Below the pieces are notes generated by a model, which saw only the letters and a program-made list of their open reading frames with translations, was not told the origin of the DNA and made no database searches. The position numbers were made by a program, and so were the translations under genes. From Promethearchaeota archaeon (GTDB lineage Archaea > Asgardarchaeota > Lokiarchaeia > Sigyniarchaeales > SOKP01): a stretch of DNA of 64,000 bases. Position 1 is the stretch's first letter, and each line of letters starts with the position of its first letter. This document shows positions 28,401-43,400 of the stretch, in pieces. The DNA is taken from NCBI GenBank assembly GCA_030603385.1, contig JAUVXW010000011.1, positions 1-64,000 on the forward strand, written 5' to 3'.

Positions 28401-31400
28401 TATGGTGTAATGAGAGGCATCTAAAAACTTCATATTACCAACCAGATCGAAATAATATACTGAAATAGCATCTTCCCCATCAACAGAAAGCTCTGATACA
28501 TATTGGTCTATGCCATCCTTCATAATATAATAGAACTCATATTCAGGATTATCGTAATCAAATTCAAATTTTTCTTCAAAATAATCTTTCTCATTTAGCC
28601 GATAGCTTAAATAAAGGCTATATTTATTTTCGACTGAAAGACTGTACTCGAAGGGGCTAATAATAGTGCCAGTGAGTTTTCTATAGCTTTCTCGATACAT
28701 AATAGAATCATATGGGGTATCAAATACATTTGACCAAGGATAGGTGACTATTAAGAAGTGCTTTCTATCGAGTAATCCTGGTTGAAGTTTAAATTTGTAT
28801 TTGAGTTGAATTTCACTGTTTGGGTCTATATATCCTAATTGGCCTTGTGATTTGTTGTTAAAATAAATATATCTACTCTCAATTTTTTGCACGTAATCAT
28901 GAAATTCGCTCTCATTTGAATAAGCAACCAATTGATCGTTGATATAAAGGGCGATATGATATGCATCATGGGCATCTCCTAAATAGTCATAGTTAAATGG
29001 TGTTCGACTTAATGGATACCGTAATAAAGTGGAATTATATTTAGATAATGCATATACATAGGAGTTTTCAACTAACTGATAATCTGGTTCATAGTATTTA
29101 ATATAGTCTTCAATTGCGGTAAAATTCATAGTATAATTGTAAGAATTTGGGGCATTTTGAACGATATAACTTCTTGACTCGAAATTAGGAAGCTCAAATA
29201 CCCTCATAGTGTTTTCATCTTCTCCCAATTGGATAAGAGTATAAATATTTGGGAAAACTTCATGGTCTTCAAGATATTGATCTTCTGGTACAATATATTG
29301 TACGCTAAACAAATCAGTACTTGTCTCTCCGGTATATAGTATTGAAATATTATAATACTCCAAAGGTTTGAAGTTAAATAGGTCTTGCCCATCATGAATA
29401 TATGACTCGTTAAAGATCTCCCATTCTAAAGCGCTATATTCCACAGTAAAGCTTGCCTCATCGTCAAAATCAGGATGTAAGCGGTATAGATCTTCATCAG
29501 TAAAGCCGAAATCCCATTCTATTTGAGAAATATAGGGATCTTCAGGATCTTCGTGAATATAATAATCATAATCTTGGACAAATTCACAATTTACCCAATA
29601 ATCAACCATTATTTTATTCTGGTAATCGGTATAAGAGCTTAAATCACCAATAGGTCTAAAAGATAGAATATAAGCTGTTCCATTCTCATCAAATTCTAAA
29701 GCAAAATCTAAAGGAAATTCAAGAGTCTGCTCAGATGGGGTAAATGCACCACTATAACCCGTTTGAACTTCACAATAATCATCCATGTATTTTCCTATTG
29801 GAAAGCCTTGTACCGATAATGCATAATGATATGGTAATCCTACTGTCCTAATCTCATCGACTTCAAAATCCTCTGGGAGTTGTAAACCAAAATAAATATT
29901 TCCTTCATAATTGGGGAATATATCATTCATTACTGAAGAACTATTTGTATCTACATCTAAATCGAAAATCTGATGATAGAATGCCCTTCCACTTGCAGTA
30001 ATTCTGTCTGTCGTTAAGAATTGGTAGACAAAATTATATGTATCTTCCCATGAAGTGGATTTATAATTATTTATATTAGATCTATAATCTGGTATAAAAT
30101 CTCCTTCATAATCCATAAAAATAGATGATGTATATTGTTTTTCACCATCAATTTGCGTACCAGAACCATAATATAAATCGAGAAAACCGTCTTGATATAA
30201 TGGCTCTTCGATATTATAAGTATCAATGAACATACCCAAGTTGGGAATCATATAGAAATTGGTGTCATTAACAAGAAGAGTCTCTGAAGTACCTAAGAAA
30301 CCAAATTCATAATCCTCTCCATCCGAATTTACTGAAACAAGTGTCGCGTTAGGTAAGCCTTGAAGCCCTATTGTGACTTCACTCCCATCAATTAGTTCAA
30401 AGGGGGAATCTCCATATGGGGTTCCATCAATAAAGGGCTGAGAAAATACTTGATAATAGTGGGGCGTGTTAATTGCTGATTTGGTCAGGAATTTTCCTTG
30501 TCTATTTAAAGGTGCCCTATCATAATTTTCGACAATATGTTCGTCTGCTACATAATCAAACGATTCTAAAATAATATAAGGAATATAATTAGAACTATCT
30601 CCTTCATGATGTAAAATAACTTCGATATCAACAGTATCGGCCCCAACCATATCATAAATTGCTTGAAGATCTTTATAATATTGAATTGAATATATATTAT
30701 TTACAATATCAGGTGATAAATCAGAATAGTCTAACGGAATGACAATAGGATCTGAATAAAATTCATAAAATCCATCATTTGTAATATATTTAAACTCGAT
30801 TGTGAGGTTATTAAAATCGTTATCAAATGTATCTATTAGGTCTAAAACAGTATGATCGAGTGTAAAATTTAAATTAATTTCAGGGGCATATAGCAAAGGC
30901 ACATTAAACAATTTAAGAGATGTCGTATCGTTCGAATTATCTAAAGATATATATAATGAAAGATCATCAAGATCACACGAAAATAACTCATTATCTGAAC
31001 CGTCTATTATCTTCGAAGAAGAACTATCATTATACATCAGTCTGACAGAATCACTATATGATCTATTTATTTTCTGGAATCCATAGCTGAGAGTATATTG
31101 CGATTTTACTCCATAAATTACATTAAATTCTGTACCTGGTGCCTGACTAAACAATATTTTCAAGTGGTTATTATCAAGATTCTTATCAATTGGGTTATTA
31201 TCATTAAGCTTTTCTAATTCCTCCTCATTATAGATAATAAAATCTGATAATGTGGCACTTAGTTTACCATAAGGCATTATGTAATCAGCGGTAGCCCCAT
31301 CGCAAGACTCAATAAATCGTGTATACATAGGAGAATAAGAACTATTGCTTGCTGGTAAAAATCCTTGTGGTAATCGTAGCTCAATGGAACTTTCATTATA

Positions 31401-34400
31401 TGTTTTGAGTTGTCCCAAATATCCTAGAGTAACATTGCCAAAAATTTTGCCTGTAAAATCAAACTTTAGCTTATAGGCAATTGAAAATTCAGAACCCGAA
31501 TCAGGTAATTTGCTTCCTATGAAACGAATGATTGAATCATTATGTAAACTACCAGAAGGATTATAAGGCATAATCCAGTCGATATCCTGAACGAATTCAT
31601 ATTCATCTCCGTCTTTTCTACCCTTTATCCTTAAAGCGTCTATTTCCACTAAGGCTAGAAGAGATAGTAACTCGCTATCAGCATCTATTCCATAATCTAA
31701 AGTCTCATTGCTAAATAATAATGCGATTTCTTGACCATATATCTGACCATTTTCTGTTCCTCCCAAATACAATATGCCTGTCTCTTCTTCGACTAACCCT
31801 TCTTTGTCTACTGTAATAATATCATTAAAATAAACCCCGTCATCATATATTGACCAAGTAGTATTAGGAGTACTACTAGAAGGATTAGCTTCTAAGCGTA
31901 GATCTAATAAGTATATCTCAACATTTCTTAAGTCTTCATAGATCTCGTCTTTGTTGAAATTAATGTTAAATGATAAATTCAAATCGCATTGTAATCCCAT
32001 TAAAAACGCATTTTCAGGCCCAAGACCAGTTTTAAAAGTCAAAATCCCATCATGATTACCAGGACGAAGCATGATGTTATTTTCTAATGGAAATGTGCTG
32101 GTGGTTCCATCATCATTATAAATTGTGCAATCTAAATTGATTTCAATATAATCTTGAATGGAGCGCTCAATCTCATCACTGGTACCCATGAAATCGGGCT
32201 CAACCCATATTGAACCAATAAGATGTGGGTAATTGGACTCAAATGGCATTTCTACTTCGTTATCATATGCAGTACCCCACGCAGATATAAAAGGATTAAT
32301 AAGATCGATTTGAGTGTTCTTTTCCCCAAATTTTATCCAATTAGGCGGACGAATTTCTAAGGGAACGATAACTACAGGAGATTTCTTATAATATTCAGAT
32401 TCTGCCACATAAACTTTTATTGTAGAAATACCAGGTCCTAAAGCTGTAAGTAGAATTTCTAGTTGATCATAATCATTAGTAATTTCAATAAAGCCACTAT
32501 CATATCCTTCTTGAATCTCCATATACTTAGTCTCGACTAAAGTACCTGAAGGTGTATAAAATTCAATAATGGCATGATATCTATAATCATCAGATAAAAT
32601 ATCGCCAGATTGAGCTTCCAGTTCTGAGCTTGAATAAACCTTTATAAGAGATTCAAGGGTGGTCGACGTTGTTGATGGAATAGGATCTGCCTCATTTACG
32701 TATAGATGAAGTGTTAAGGGATCATAATCGTCTCCAAGGTCAGAATCAGGTAAATTATAGGATAAGTAATCATGTACTCCTAATATGATATCTCCTTTAT
32801 GAAGCCTAATTAAACCTTCTACATATGTACTATCTTGAATAGCTAAATCATCGAAATTATAGTTGGGAAGCTTAGTACTACCATCAAACACATTCTCATC
32901 TGTGGAGCAGAGATATTGATCGGGAGTATCTATGGCAAAATCATCCCAATCAAAGTAAGTACTAAAAGCTCTTATATATAATATCATATCTTCAATGGAG
33001 TTAATTCCCTCCAAATTTCCAAATATATCGACAAAATCCTCAAGATAATCGCTGTTGAAAGACATATCGAAGTCTACCTCTCCAAACTCATCGGTTCTTC
33101 CAAAGATAAACATGTAAGGTCCGTATGCACTATAACCCGTGCTATAATTATTGAGTTCATAAAGAAGAGGTCTGCCGAACATTTTACTTGGACCTTCACC
33201 GGGACCGCGTGATGTGATTTCTTCTGTTCCTAGTGATTCGAAATATGGAGATATTCCTAGATCATCTATAACGGTTCTTGTGTTCAAGAACTCTGTCTTG
33301 CTCTTTGGCATAAATCCAATATGAAGCCATACTATCGAATTGTTTATCGGCTTATCTTTAAAATCAGTCAATTTAAAGGTGAACGTATAATTTTCTCTTA
33401 CGAGAGCATCGATAGAGACTTTAGTGTATTCTTCTCCATTTTCTAATGCTTCAGCGGGGTTGTAATTAAAGACATATTCACGTTCTTCGTAAAATCTCTG
33501 ATTAATAAGGATATTCTGAGAAGGATCCTCGATCATTTCAAGTTTGACTTTTTTAGGAATTGTTATAACAGTAAATGGTTTTGCCCATGCATTACTTTCT
33601 TTATATGGATAAATCTTGCCAAAATCAGAGCCATTATAATCAATATCCATTAGTTGGCCTGCAGATTTGTTAAAGATGTTGGAAGGTAAATATTTAAGAC
33701 ACATATGAACTAACTTCTTTCCTCCACCTAACGGAATAGAAAGGGTTCCATCTTCTCTTAGAGGTTGGTCGTATTCAAAAAGACCAATGCTATCAATTGG
33801 TACCGTATCAATTGGAATATCGTTGCCTTCAGAGTCTTGCAATGTTAAGAGTAAATTCTGAGAAAGATCAATTTTTCTTGCTAAGGAAGTGTGATAATTA
33901 ATTTCAAACCTATCATAAAGGGAGAAGTTCCCACTTTTTAAGATGGTATTATATAAATCTTTAAAGTAGATTCTATATCCGTCTGCTGAAATAATATAAT
34001 CAGTTCCTAGCTCAAAGTTATACTTAAATCCTGTACTATTTTCTACTTGAATATAATTAACCGAAGACACAAGACTATTAATTGAATGAATAATAGGGGT
34101 AGGGTTCACACTATAATATATAACCCTAAACACATCTCCAGAAGAGTATGGAAGGTCTGCTATGCTTAATTCTCCATTTACATTAATTGACCAATCATAT
34201 TGACTATCATCTAATAACTCAAATATATCAGAATTGCTCCAGTTCACATAAATACCTTCAAAAGCGATGACACCGGTCTGAATGAGCTGTCCATCATAAT
34301 ATTCTGCCCCTTGTAAGACTGCTCCGGTACTTTCCACATCTTCATAAAGTAATTTCTTATCTATTGAAAACTCCTCAATAAAATCATCTTCTGTTACCCA

Positions 34401-37400
34401 ACTACGATTTAACATATCATATCGAGCAAATGGAATCTCGACTAGATAATCTCTATTATCATTTCCGTATGAATCTAGCGAACTGAAAGATATTGGAGCA
34501 ATTGGTCTTCCGTTAAGTACCTTATATGAGATTAATAATTCGGTATCGTAATTGATGAAAGCCTGTGATTGTGAATCCCAATAGATATTCAAGAGAAACG
34601 CATTATCTATGTAGCTAATGTATGGATCTTTATTGAAATCTAAAATTGTCTTATTTTTGAAATATTTTCCATTTAAGGTGCTATAAAGAGGTAAAATCTC
34701 TAAAGTGTCATTGTCATTATCGATATTGCTCACATAATAAATTGCAAATTCTTCTTTATCAATAAAAGTATCATCATTAAACGGAGATTCAAAATCAAGA
34801 TGATGTACAGTCGTTCCGTCAAGTGCTTCTTGGTACCGATATGTGTATACTCTATCTTCAACAATATATTCGTCATTATCAAGTACAGCTCCTTTAAGCA
34901 TCAATGAGTCGCCATATTCTAACTCATAAGTAGTTTCCTGGAGGTAAATCGGACCACTTGCAAAAAGAGATTCTTGGGTAACATTTATCTTACATCTAAT
35001 ATCATTCAAGGGATCTATTTGCCCGTCCCCTTCATTATATAACCACTTTACTTGATCTTCTGTTAATGCACTATCATACATTCTTACGCCATCAATTTTG
35101 CCTTGGTAATCGTACGCATAACCTTGACCTATGTAAGCCGAAAGACTACTCGTGGTTGCAGCAGAATATAACGCATCGACTTCATTTGTTAACTCTCCAT
35201 CGATGTACCAATATAATCTCATATTTTCTAAATTTCTTACCACGCAAATAAAAGACCAATCATTTAATGGGATTGTTTGACTGGAACCAAATCCTTGATA
35301 TGGTTGAGCATTGACTCCCGCAGTTCCGTAGTAATAAGAGAGAGTGCCTGACATCTCTTGTGTAATAGTACCTTCTCCCCCGTACGCTTTTGCATAAGGA
35401 TTCCGCCTTTGTGAAAAGTCTTCTGGATATAACCACATACAAATAGTCTGGCTTCCAGTGATCTGCAACTCTTCAGGATTTCCAAGATTATAATAATCTC
35501 CGCTTCCATCGAATCGCACAGCTTTTCCTACCTTTCCATCAACTAATTGTGGATTACCAGATACAATTCCATGATTCCTATTCACCACATCATAGGCTTT
35601 TCCTTCATCTCCTAAATTCCACATTCCAACTTCCTTAAAATCACCAAAATGAATATTATGGATTGGAGTACCAAAAGAACCAAAGGTAATATCAAAGTCA
35701 CCTAACAGTTTCGGAACTTCAAATCGAGAATAATAATATTTTGAGTAATAACCAGACAAAGAGTCTTTATCATGTTTTGTAATCCATGAAGCAACGTCAA
35801 ATGAGAGTATTTCTCCTGAACTGGCATTGATTAAATTTACGGGTATTTTAATTAGATCATTTAAGATAACTGGACTTAAACTATCATTCCATCTGTAGTT
35901 TAATTCGATAAAGTCAGAATATTCAACTTCGGCATAGGGATATCTATTATCGCCAATATCATAGTTCAAGTCATGAGAAAAACCAATGGCATCAAAATAA
36001 ATCTTATATCCGGAGTTATAATCCCTCGTGTATAGCCGAATTCTATCAATACCCTCTGTAGAAGGATTAAGATAAGCGATGTCACTCACTTCTAATATGC
36101 CATTCACATATACATCGTAAGTATTCGCTGTGTCATCAAAGTCTATTCGTATATGATATAAAGTGTCCTGATTAAAACTAGAAATGGTGATATCAGTGGA
36201 ACCATTATAATACCGAAAAGCAGGGCCCGTAAGCATTAAAAAAGCAAGATTAGTCCCATCATCATCAATGTATATGTAAGCGTTTCTATAAGTATAGTCT
36301 GGATTCCAGGAACTTCCTAACCAAAATTCGATTGTATTATCTAAGGAACTCGAAAATTGTTGAAAAATGTAAGTTCTTCCAGTATCACTTTGATCGTTCA
36401 TTTGTAATACGTCTTTATGCCCGTCTAGCTCTGAAATAATGGATACAGAACAATCTTCAGCAGCGTAATAAGTATCTACAAAGTCAATATCGGCTCCTGT
36501 CTCTCCAAGTTCATCCTCAAAACTATAGGTCGCATAATACTCTCCAGCAATCTCTGTCCCATCGTTATACATTTTCAAATTAGTGAATTCAATATCAAGT
36601 CTTGTAATATTAAAGGGTGCTTGAGCAAAGAGATCATAATAATCTGGTGATATGAACATAACCGTAGATTGGACATGACCGTTCTCATCTGGGGTGATAT
36701 CATCGCTTATTAGATTGTACAATGTGAAATCTAAGATCCCTACTCTTTGATAGGGTAAGTTTAATACGGAATATTCTCCAACTTCTTGTAGGAATGAGCC
36801 CGGCCATAGTTCTGAATCTGAGATGGTTATTGTTATTGATTCTAATAAAGATAAGTCAAATGGGGTTCCTGGATTTGAAAATGCCAATTCGTTTAAGTCA
36901 ATATATAAAGGTATTGACATCATCTTGCCAAGACCGAAAATCTCAATTTCATATTGATCTCTTATGCTTTCTAAGAAATATTTGCGTAGATCAATATCCC
37001 AATATACTTTTGAAAATGTTTTTCCTGTAAAATCATGGAAGCTAACTGTAAGCTTTCCTATTGTGGTATGTTCATAATATATGGCAGGCATTGTAAAGTT
37101 AATGAAAAATCCGTCAGCATTGGATAATTGCAACTGATCATAGAAAGGTGAAGCGTCATAATTGAAATAAATTAGACTGTCCTTAACTTTAGATGGGTTA
37201 TTATATAGGTCATGTAAACGCGAACCTTCTGGGAATGTTACGACACCATTGTTATCAACAACGAAATCAATCATTAAGGCAAGGTATATGATTTCATTGT
37301 CTCCTGAAGATGTATTATAATAGAAAGCTTCTCTTATACGGGCGTAATTCTGTAGCATATATCCTCTGTCATAAATATGCTCAATCTCTAACGTGCAATT

Positions 37401-40400
37401 AGTATTATATGTTAACGGATTAGTTATTACAATATCTCCATCAACAAGCACATGTTTCACTACACCGAAGAAATCTGAATCTCTTACTTCCCAAGATACA
37501 TGGTTTATTGGATTTGTATTGGAATAAATATAATTAGAGGTTAAAGAATCAGAGTACGCTATGAGTGTCTCATAAGAATTCTCACTTCCAAATGAAAGTC
37601 TATAAAATCCATTTTCTAAATAGGCAGTACCGTATTTAAAACCGTTAATATAGGCATCTAAATAATCCAAGTGATTGAACTGATTGTTGTCTGCAAATGA
37701 TATCTCGCGATCAATTGTATCTAAAGAATTTAGATCAATACTATCATTTGTTAATGATATAAATTTTTCTCTGGAAAAAATAATGTGTTGATAATTATCG
37801 TTATAGGTTGAGTTTATGCATTCGTTTCCGGCAAAATCTATAACCTTATATTCAATCGTAAAGTTTTCAGGGAGATCGCCTAAATCATCAAGTATCGAAA
37901 TATCACTTGAGTCAAATTTAACCCACTCTGAAACTGATCCCATAGTATTGTCGATAATTCTATAATATTCTTGGATTTGTTTTAAACTCGTAGTACAGCT
38001 TAAAGTCACATAATTTACAGTTAATTCTGAACTATTACCTATTAGTACATATTCGACTGCAAAATCTTGGAAGGTGTTTAACTTATTATCCCTCATATAT
38101 TGAGTGATATTAAAGCTATAGACATCGGTTTCGGCGGAATTTAACGCATATAGTAAGGCGGTATCATGCCATACTCCATCGGCTTTTATTTTAAATATTA
38201 TCTCTAATTTGTTAGCTCTTCCATAAGTATTGTAATATGTTAGTTCATCGAGAGTTGGGTTAAATGAATATGAGGTATATAGTAAATAATCCATATTAAG
38301 AAAATTCCTTAAATTGAGCAACTCATCTTCTTCTGGGAAATCAATTTCGAAATCTTGTTGGAGCAGAATCTGATCGCTGGAGTCTAGACATTTAAAGGTA
38401 TAAGTATACTTCATATTATCTAATTCAAGTAAGCCATTTGAAATATTGAACATAAGATCAAAACCGTTCTTAGACGTGGAGTCAAATTCAATCGTATCTG
38501 AAAATATATGCCACGAGCCATCCTTAGTCAATGTATAATCGTTCCCGTCAATAGTGAACTGAGCAAAATCGTCTAAGAGTGAGTTGTCTTTGGTGAAGCG
38601 ATAATTAAATTCAACTGAAATATTATAGAGTTTTTTATAATTAGAAAATCCAGAATCATAACGGTTTAGAAAGGTCTCACTTATAGTTTTACTAATGTCT
38701 GCATAAAGATCTCCTGTAGGGGACCAAGAAAAATAATCGATCTTAAATTGATCCAAATAGAAATCAAATTGATTTAGTATTGAAGAACCTTCAAACTTAA
38801 ATTGTAAATTATAACTTGCATCATAATAATCGCTTGTGATATCATAAGTATGTTGACTAAAAGAGCTATATACTGTATCATCAATTACAGTATTCCAATT
38901 TGATTGGGCGTGGTTGTAAATACTTAGTGTTACAGGAACACTCTCAGCATTTTTATAGGAATATTTTAATTGAGCTACTACACTATCGCCAGACTCAACA
39001 CCGGTAAGTTCGGCGTTAACAGTAAAGCTAAGTTCTCCATATGGCACCGATTCCTTAGCACCTTTGGTATAAGAATTAGATGGATTGACTTGATTTTGAT
39101 AATTGGACCATAACCAACTATCACTTCGTGCGACTTTTGAAATGCGAACTTCATCCATATATCCACTAAAATACTGATGAGAATAATACCTGTCTCCAAC
39201 TCTTAGTTCGTAGCTTGAAGAAACGTCTACATTATCAACACCTGTATCTGTACCCGAAATAGCTTCAGATACCTTCACTTTTAGATTATCACCACTACGA
39301 CGACCATAAACATGATACCACACATCATTATCAAAAGTTCCGGTAGCATAGGCTACATAGCTACCACTATCTCGTAAAATTAGCCTTATATCGTGATTTG
39401 CATTTTTATCTAATGACCACCCCAAATTAGCACTGCTACTGGTCTTTGAAACCAAGGCCTCGAAAGCGGTCTTTGATGTCTTAAACCAACAACTTACCGT
39501 AAAATCTCCTGTTCCAAAATCAAAATCAGAGTCGTCGGCACGATATAGATAATCATTAGTTCCGTCAAAATATACTCCATCACTATCTCTGCCGAGAAAG
39601 CCTGTTACATCAAGATTAGGTCCTACTACAGTTAGGTCGTTATCAAAATCAGAAGAATCATCAATAGTAGCCCCGGAACTCTCTTCAAAATGCTCAACTA
39701 ATACATAATTTGAATCCCAGACACCTTCTATATTTTGCTGATTGCCACACGTTGGATTTCCGTAATATATATAAATCGTAGTTCCTGTGCTCGGCAATGT
39801 AGGAATTCTAATCCATGCACGTATATGACCACTGCCACCACCGGCATAGTGTTCCATTTCATGATCCAGTTTCGTAATTCCGTTGCTGGCTGTAAATAAA
39901 ATGTCATCGCCATCAAATTGAGCATAAATAGTAATTCCCGTATCCCACACGCTGAAGTAAAATGGAAAGTTGGTAAAAGTACTCGAGATCCAGTCACTCT
40001 TTAATGTGATTGCCTTTCTGTAAGCCCAACCTGAGTTATACCATGAGGGTACACTCGTGGATCTAAAAGTTGAGTAAGTATCTCCATAGTCTGCCAAGTT
40101 TCCTTGAGACTGAAGTGTGCCTTTGGAGAAGCTAAAGTCTGCGGGTTGCTCAGGGACGTCATAATTAGCGCCTAATATCTCTGAATTTAAATCCCCGTCA
40201 TTAAAAGTGGAATAGGTATCATCTGAATTATAATTTAAGCTCCATCCACCCCATGCTTCGGAACTTGATGTTGTTGGGAATAATGATTGCATATAGAGAG
40301 CGTCCATATTCCAGATACTGCTATAATCGTCAGGAGAAGGGGTGTAACTCATATACTGTGAATCGTAAGATGTAAATGGGTCCTCGTACGAATAAGGTTG

Positions 40401-43400
40401 AGAAATGGAGCTTTCTTCTTGTTCGCCTGAATTAAAATCAATAGAAGTTTCTGGACCGGCTACTTGATCATTTTGATAATTCTCAGTGCCGTTCTCAAGT
40501 GTGATCTCTGGAGTGGGATCATCAAAATCGGCAATTAGAATGTATTTATATTGACCGTTATTTCCGAGTATATCAGTGATATTGAACATAATTTTTATTC
40601 CTTCACCTGAACTTGCCCCAGTATCCCCTGCTGCATTAGTCCAAATAAAATCAAACTTACATCTATTGTCTTCATCTTGTGTCATATCTCCTTTCTTCTG
40701 ATAATCATTCCCATCGTGGTAGTAAACTTCAATTAATTTCACATCTGAATCAGATATGAAAGTTAAGCGTGTTGTATTAGTAATATAATCAGTAGGAGAT
40801 GTGATGAATCCATAAGGGATCAGAAACTTTAGAATTGCGTCTGTATATTCGCGATCAATTACAATGTTTTTAGAACCTTCAGTAAAGTTATAAAGTAACT
40901 CTTGTCTTACCATTAGTCTTTGTTTTGTGGCAGAGTTTCTCAAGAAGCCACCTAAAATACCTATATCTGTTTCTTCATCATTCTCTAAGACTTCAATGCT
41001 GCCATCGGTTTCATAATAATTCGGAGCGAAAATCTCAGCAAGATCATATGCAATATTTACTTTTTGGGCCGAAATTCGAGTGGTCTCATAGGAAGTATAG
41101 GCTGCTGTAAGGTCGTATTTGAATAAGTTTAATGTAGACAAGACTTCAAGCTTGGAGTTGCTACCCAAATTCATCTCAAGAATACAATTCCAATCATATT
41201 CTAATTTTGCCCTGATGAAATATTTTTCATTTTCAATGTCATGATATATGAACCGATCAATTTGTTCACGAGAAAGGGTAATTTCATCGTTTTCTAAAGA
41301 AAATTCTTCAAAATCTAAATATTCATTTCTGATATAAACATTATAATTCTCTTCAAGAAGCATATATTGGGAGAATATAAAAGAATCATCAAATTCAAGC
41401 TCGCCAAAATAATCTAAACTGAGTGTAATTTCTTCTAAATAAATATCGGAATCGGTATAATATTCAGTAAGGTCAACATCAAATATAACTTCAGGAGTTA
41501 CTTTTGCCTCTGTCTTAGGAGTATCATAATACATATTTGCCGCAATTGATGTAATTGAAAATCCTGCCTTAGATAAAAAGCTCTCATCGTTATCACCTTC
41601 TATTGTGAAGATAGCTTTTATCTCAAAATCTCCGGTTTCGGTTTCATTAAAGTAATTCTCGAACATAAGGAAATTTCTATCTACAATATAAGAAAATGTA
41701 TTCGTGCCCGTATAATCATCATAGCACACAAAGCTACTCTCATCCCATCTATTTTCTCTATAATTATAAAGATAAATTTTTAATAACGAGGAGCTCTTAG
41801 TCTCGTCACTAAACACTAGCCTTCCAGAATTGAGGTCGATATTTTCAAATTGAAATCCAGGTATTTCGGAATATTGAATAATTAGTTCCATAAATTTAGT
41901 AATGTTCTTGACATAATCATATTGAAACGTTAAAGTTACAGGACTTAACGATGATATCATACCCTCATGCCATTCGAACGCATAATATATAATATTTGCA
42001 ATAAGATATCCATTATAGCCTTTATATGGACCAATTAGCGTTATTACTTTCTGATCCTGATCAAAAGAATAATCAATGTGTTCTCGCAAGATTTCAGCTC
42101 CCGCATAAAGGCTATAAATCTCAAAATTATACTTGTATTCTAAATCACTTGACTCAAATATGTAGCTTGTTATATCTACTTGAGTTAAAATGATACCATT
42201 CTGGGCAATTGTGAAATAAGGGCCTTCAATCGATTCTTCATTATAAAGATATACAGAATCTTGGGATTCCATTTCAATATTCGCATATAGAAGTTCATGA
42301 GCGAACATCCCTTTGAAGAGATTACCGTCTACCGAACACTCGCTAATCATAACTTCTAGTGTGATATATAAATCGGAAGAAGCATCTCGAGTGAATGTTT
42401 CTGCTAAAACTGCTTCTCCACCCTCTACATAATCAATCTCATCAAAGCTAAGTTCAAGTTCATAATAATGAAATCCTAAGTAATTTGTATCTAATACTTT
42501 TTCTAACGTTCCAATAGAACTTAGTTCATTCCTACCCATATCTAATTCATATAAGCTTACTTTGAGAACATAATCCCCGCATAATACTTGAGATAATTCG
42601 GAGTGTATGACGTCTTTAAAACCTGTATTAAATTCTAAATGAAGTGTACCACCAACAAAATCAGAAGGGTTGGGTAATATATTATTTCTAAGTAAAGTCT
42701 CGTCCTTTAAAGAAAATCTATATAAGCTAGTATCATCAACTTTTCCAAAATGTATTGTGCCTTTCACTATTGAATCTAGGTGAGTGGCATTTGTGAAATC
42801 TACAAACATACCATAGTCATTAGAACCAATAGTATACCATACGTTTACATCCGGATGAATATAGGTCCCATAATGAGTATTATTTACCCATAAATCACTT
42901 ACAAAGAAAGGTTTGGTGTAGTTAATGTCTCCTGAAACGAAACTTCCTGGTAAATACCAGTATCCATCACTTGAATTATAGGTCAGTATTAATTGTGGTA
43001 TATATTCAATCGAAACATTTGTAAATTGATACTTCATAGGAGAATTAAACGCAAGTTCATTGTCTTGAGTTGTCCAATAATAATAGATTGGATATTCATA
43101 TACTACAGAATCTTCAGAAAGAATCCCTTTTACTGCCAAAATCTCTCCTAAGTTATCTATCAAGCTTAGATTGGCTCTAAAATTTTCATCAAGCTCAAGA
43201 TTTGCCGTTAAAGAAGCTTCAGGATACATTACTTGCCGACTTTCTCCGATAAATACACAATCGATAACGTCAACAGTCTGAGAGATTTCAATGGGTATCT
43301 CGGGGTTCATTCTTTCATATACGAAATTATTAGAGTCAGGATCAATTGAGATGTTGCTTGGAATAATATAAGATAGGAAGGCTAATTTCATTACTCCGTC

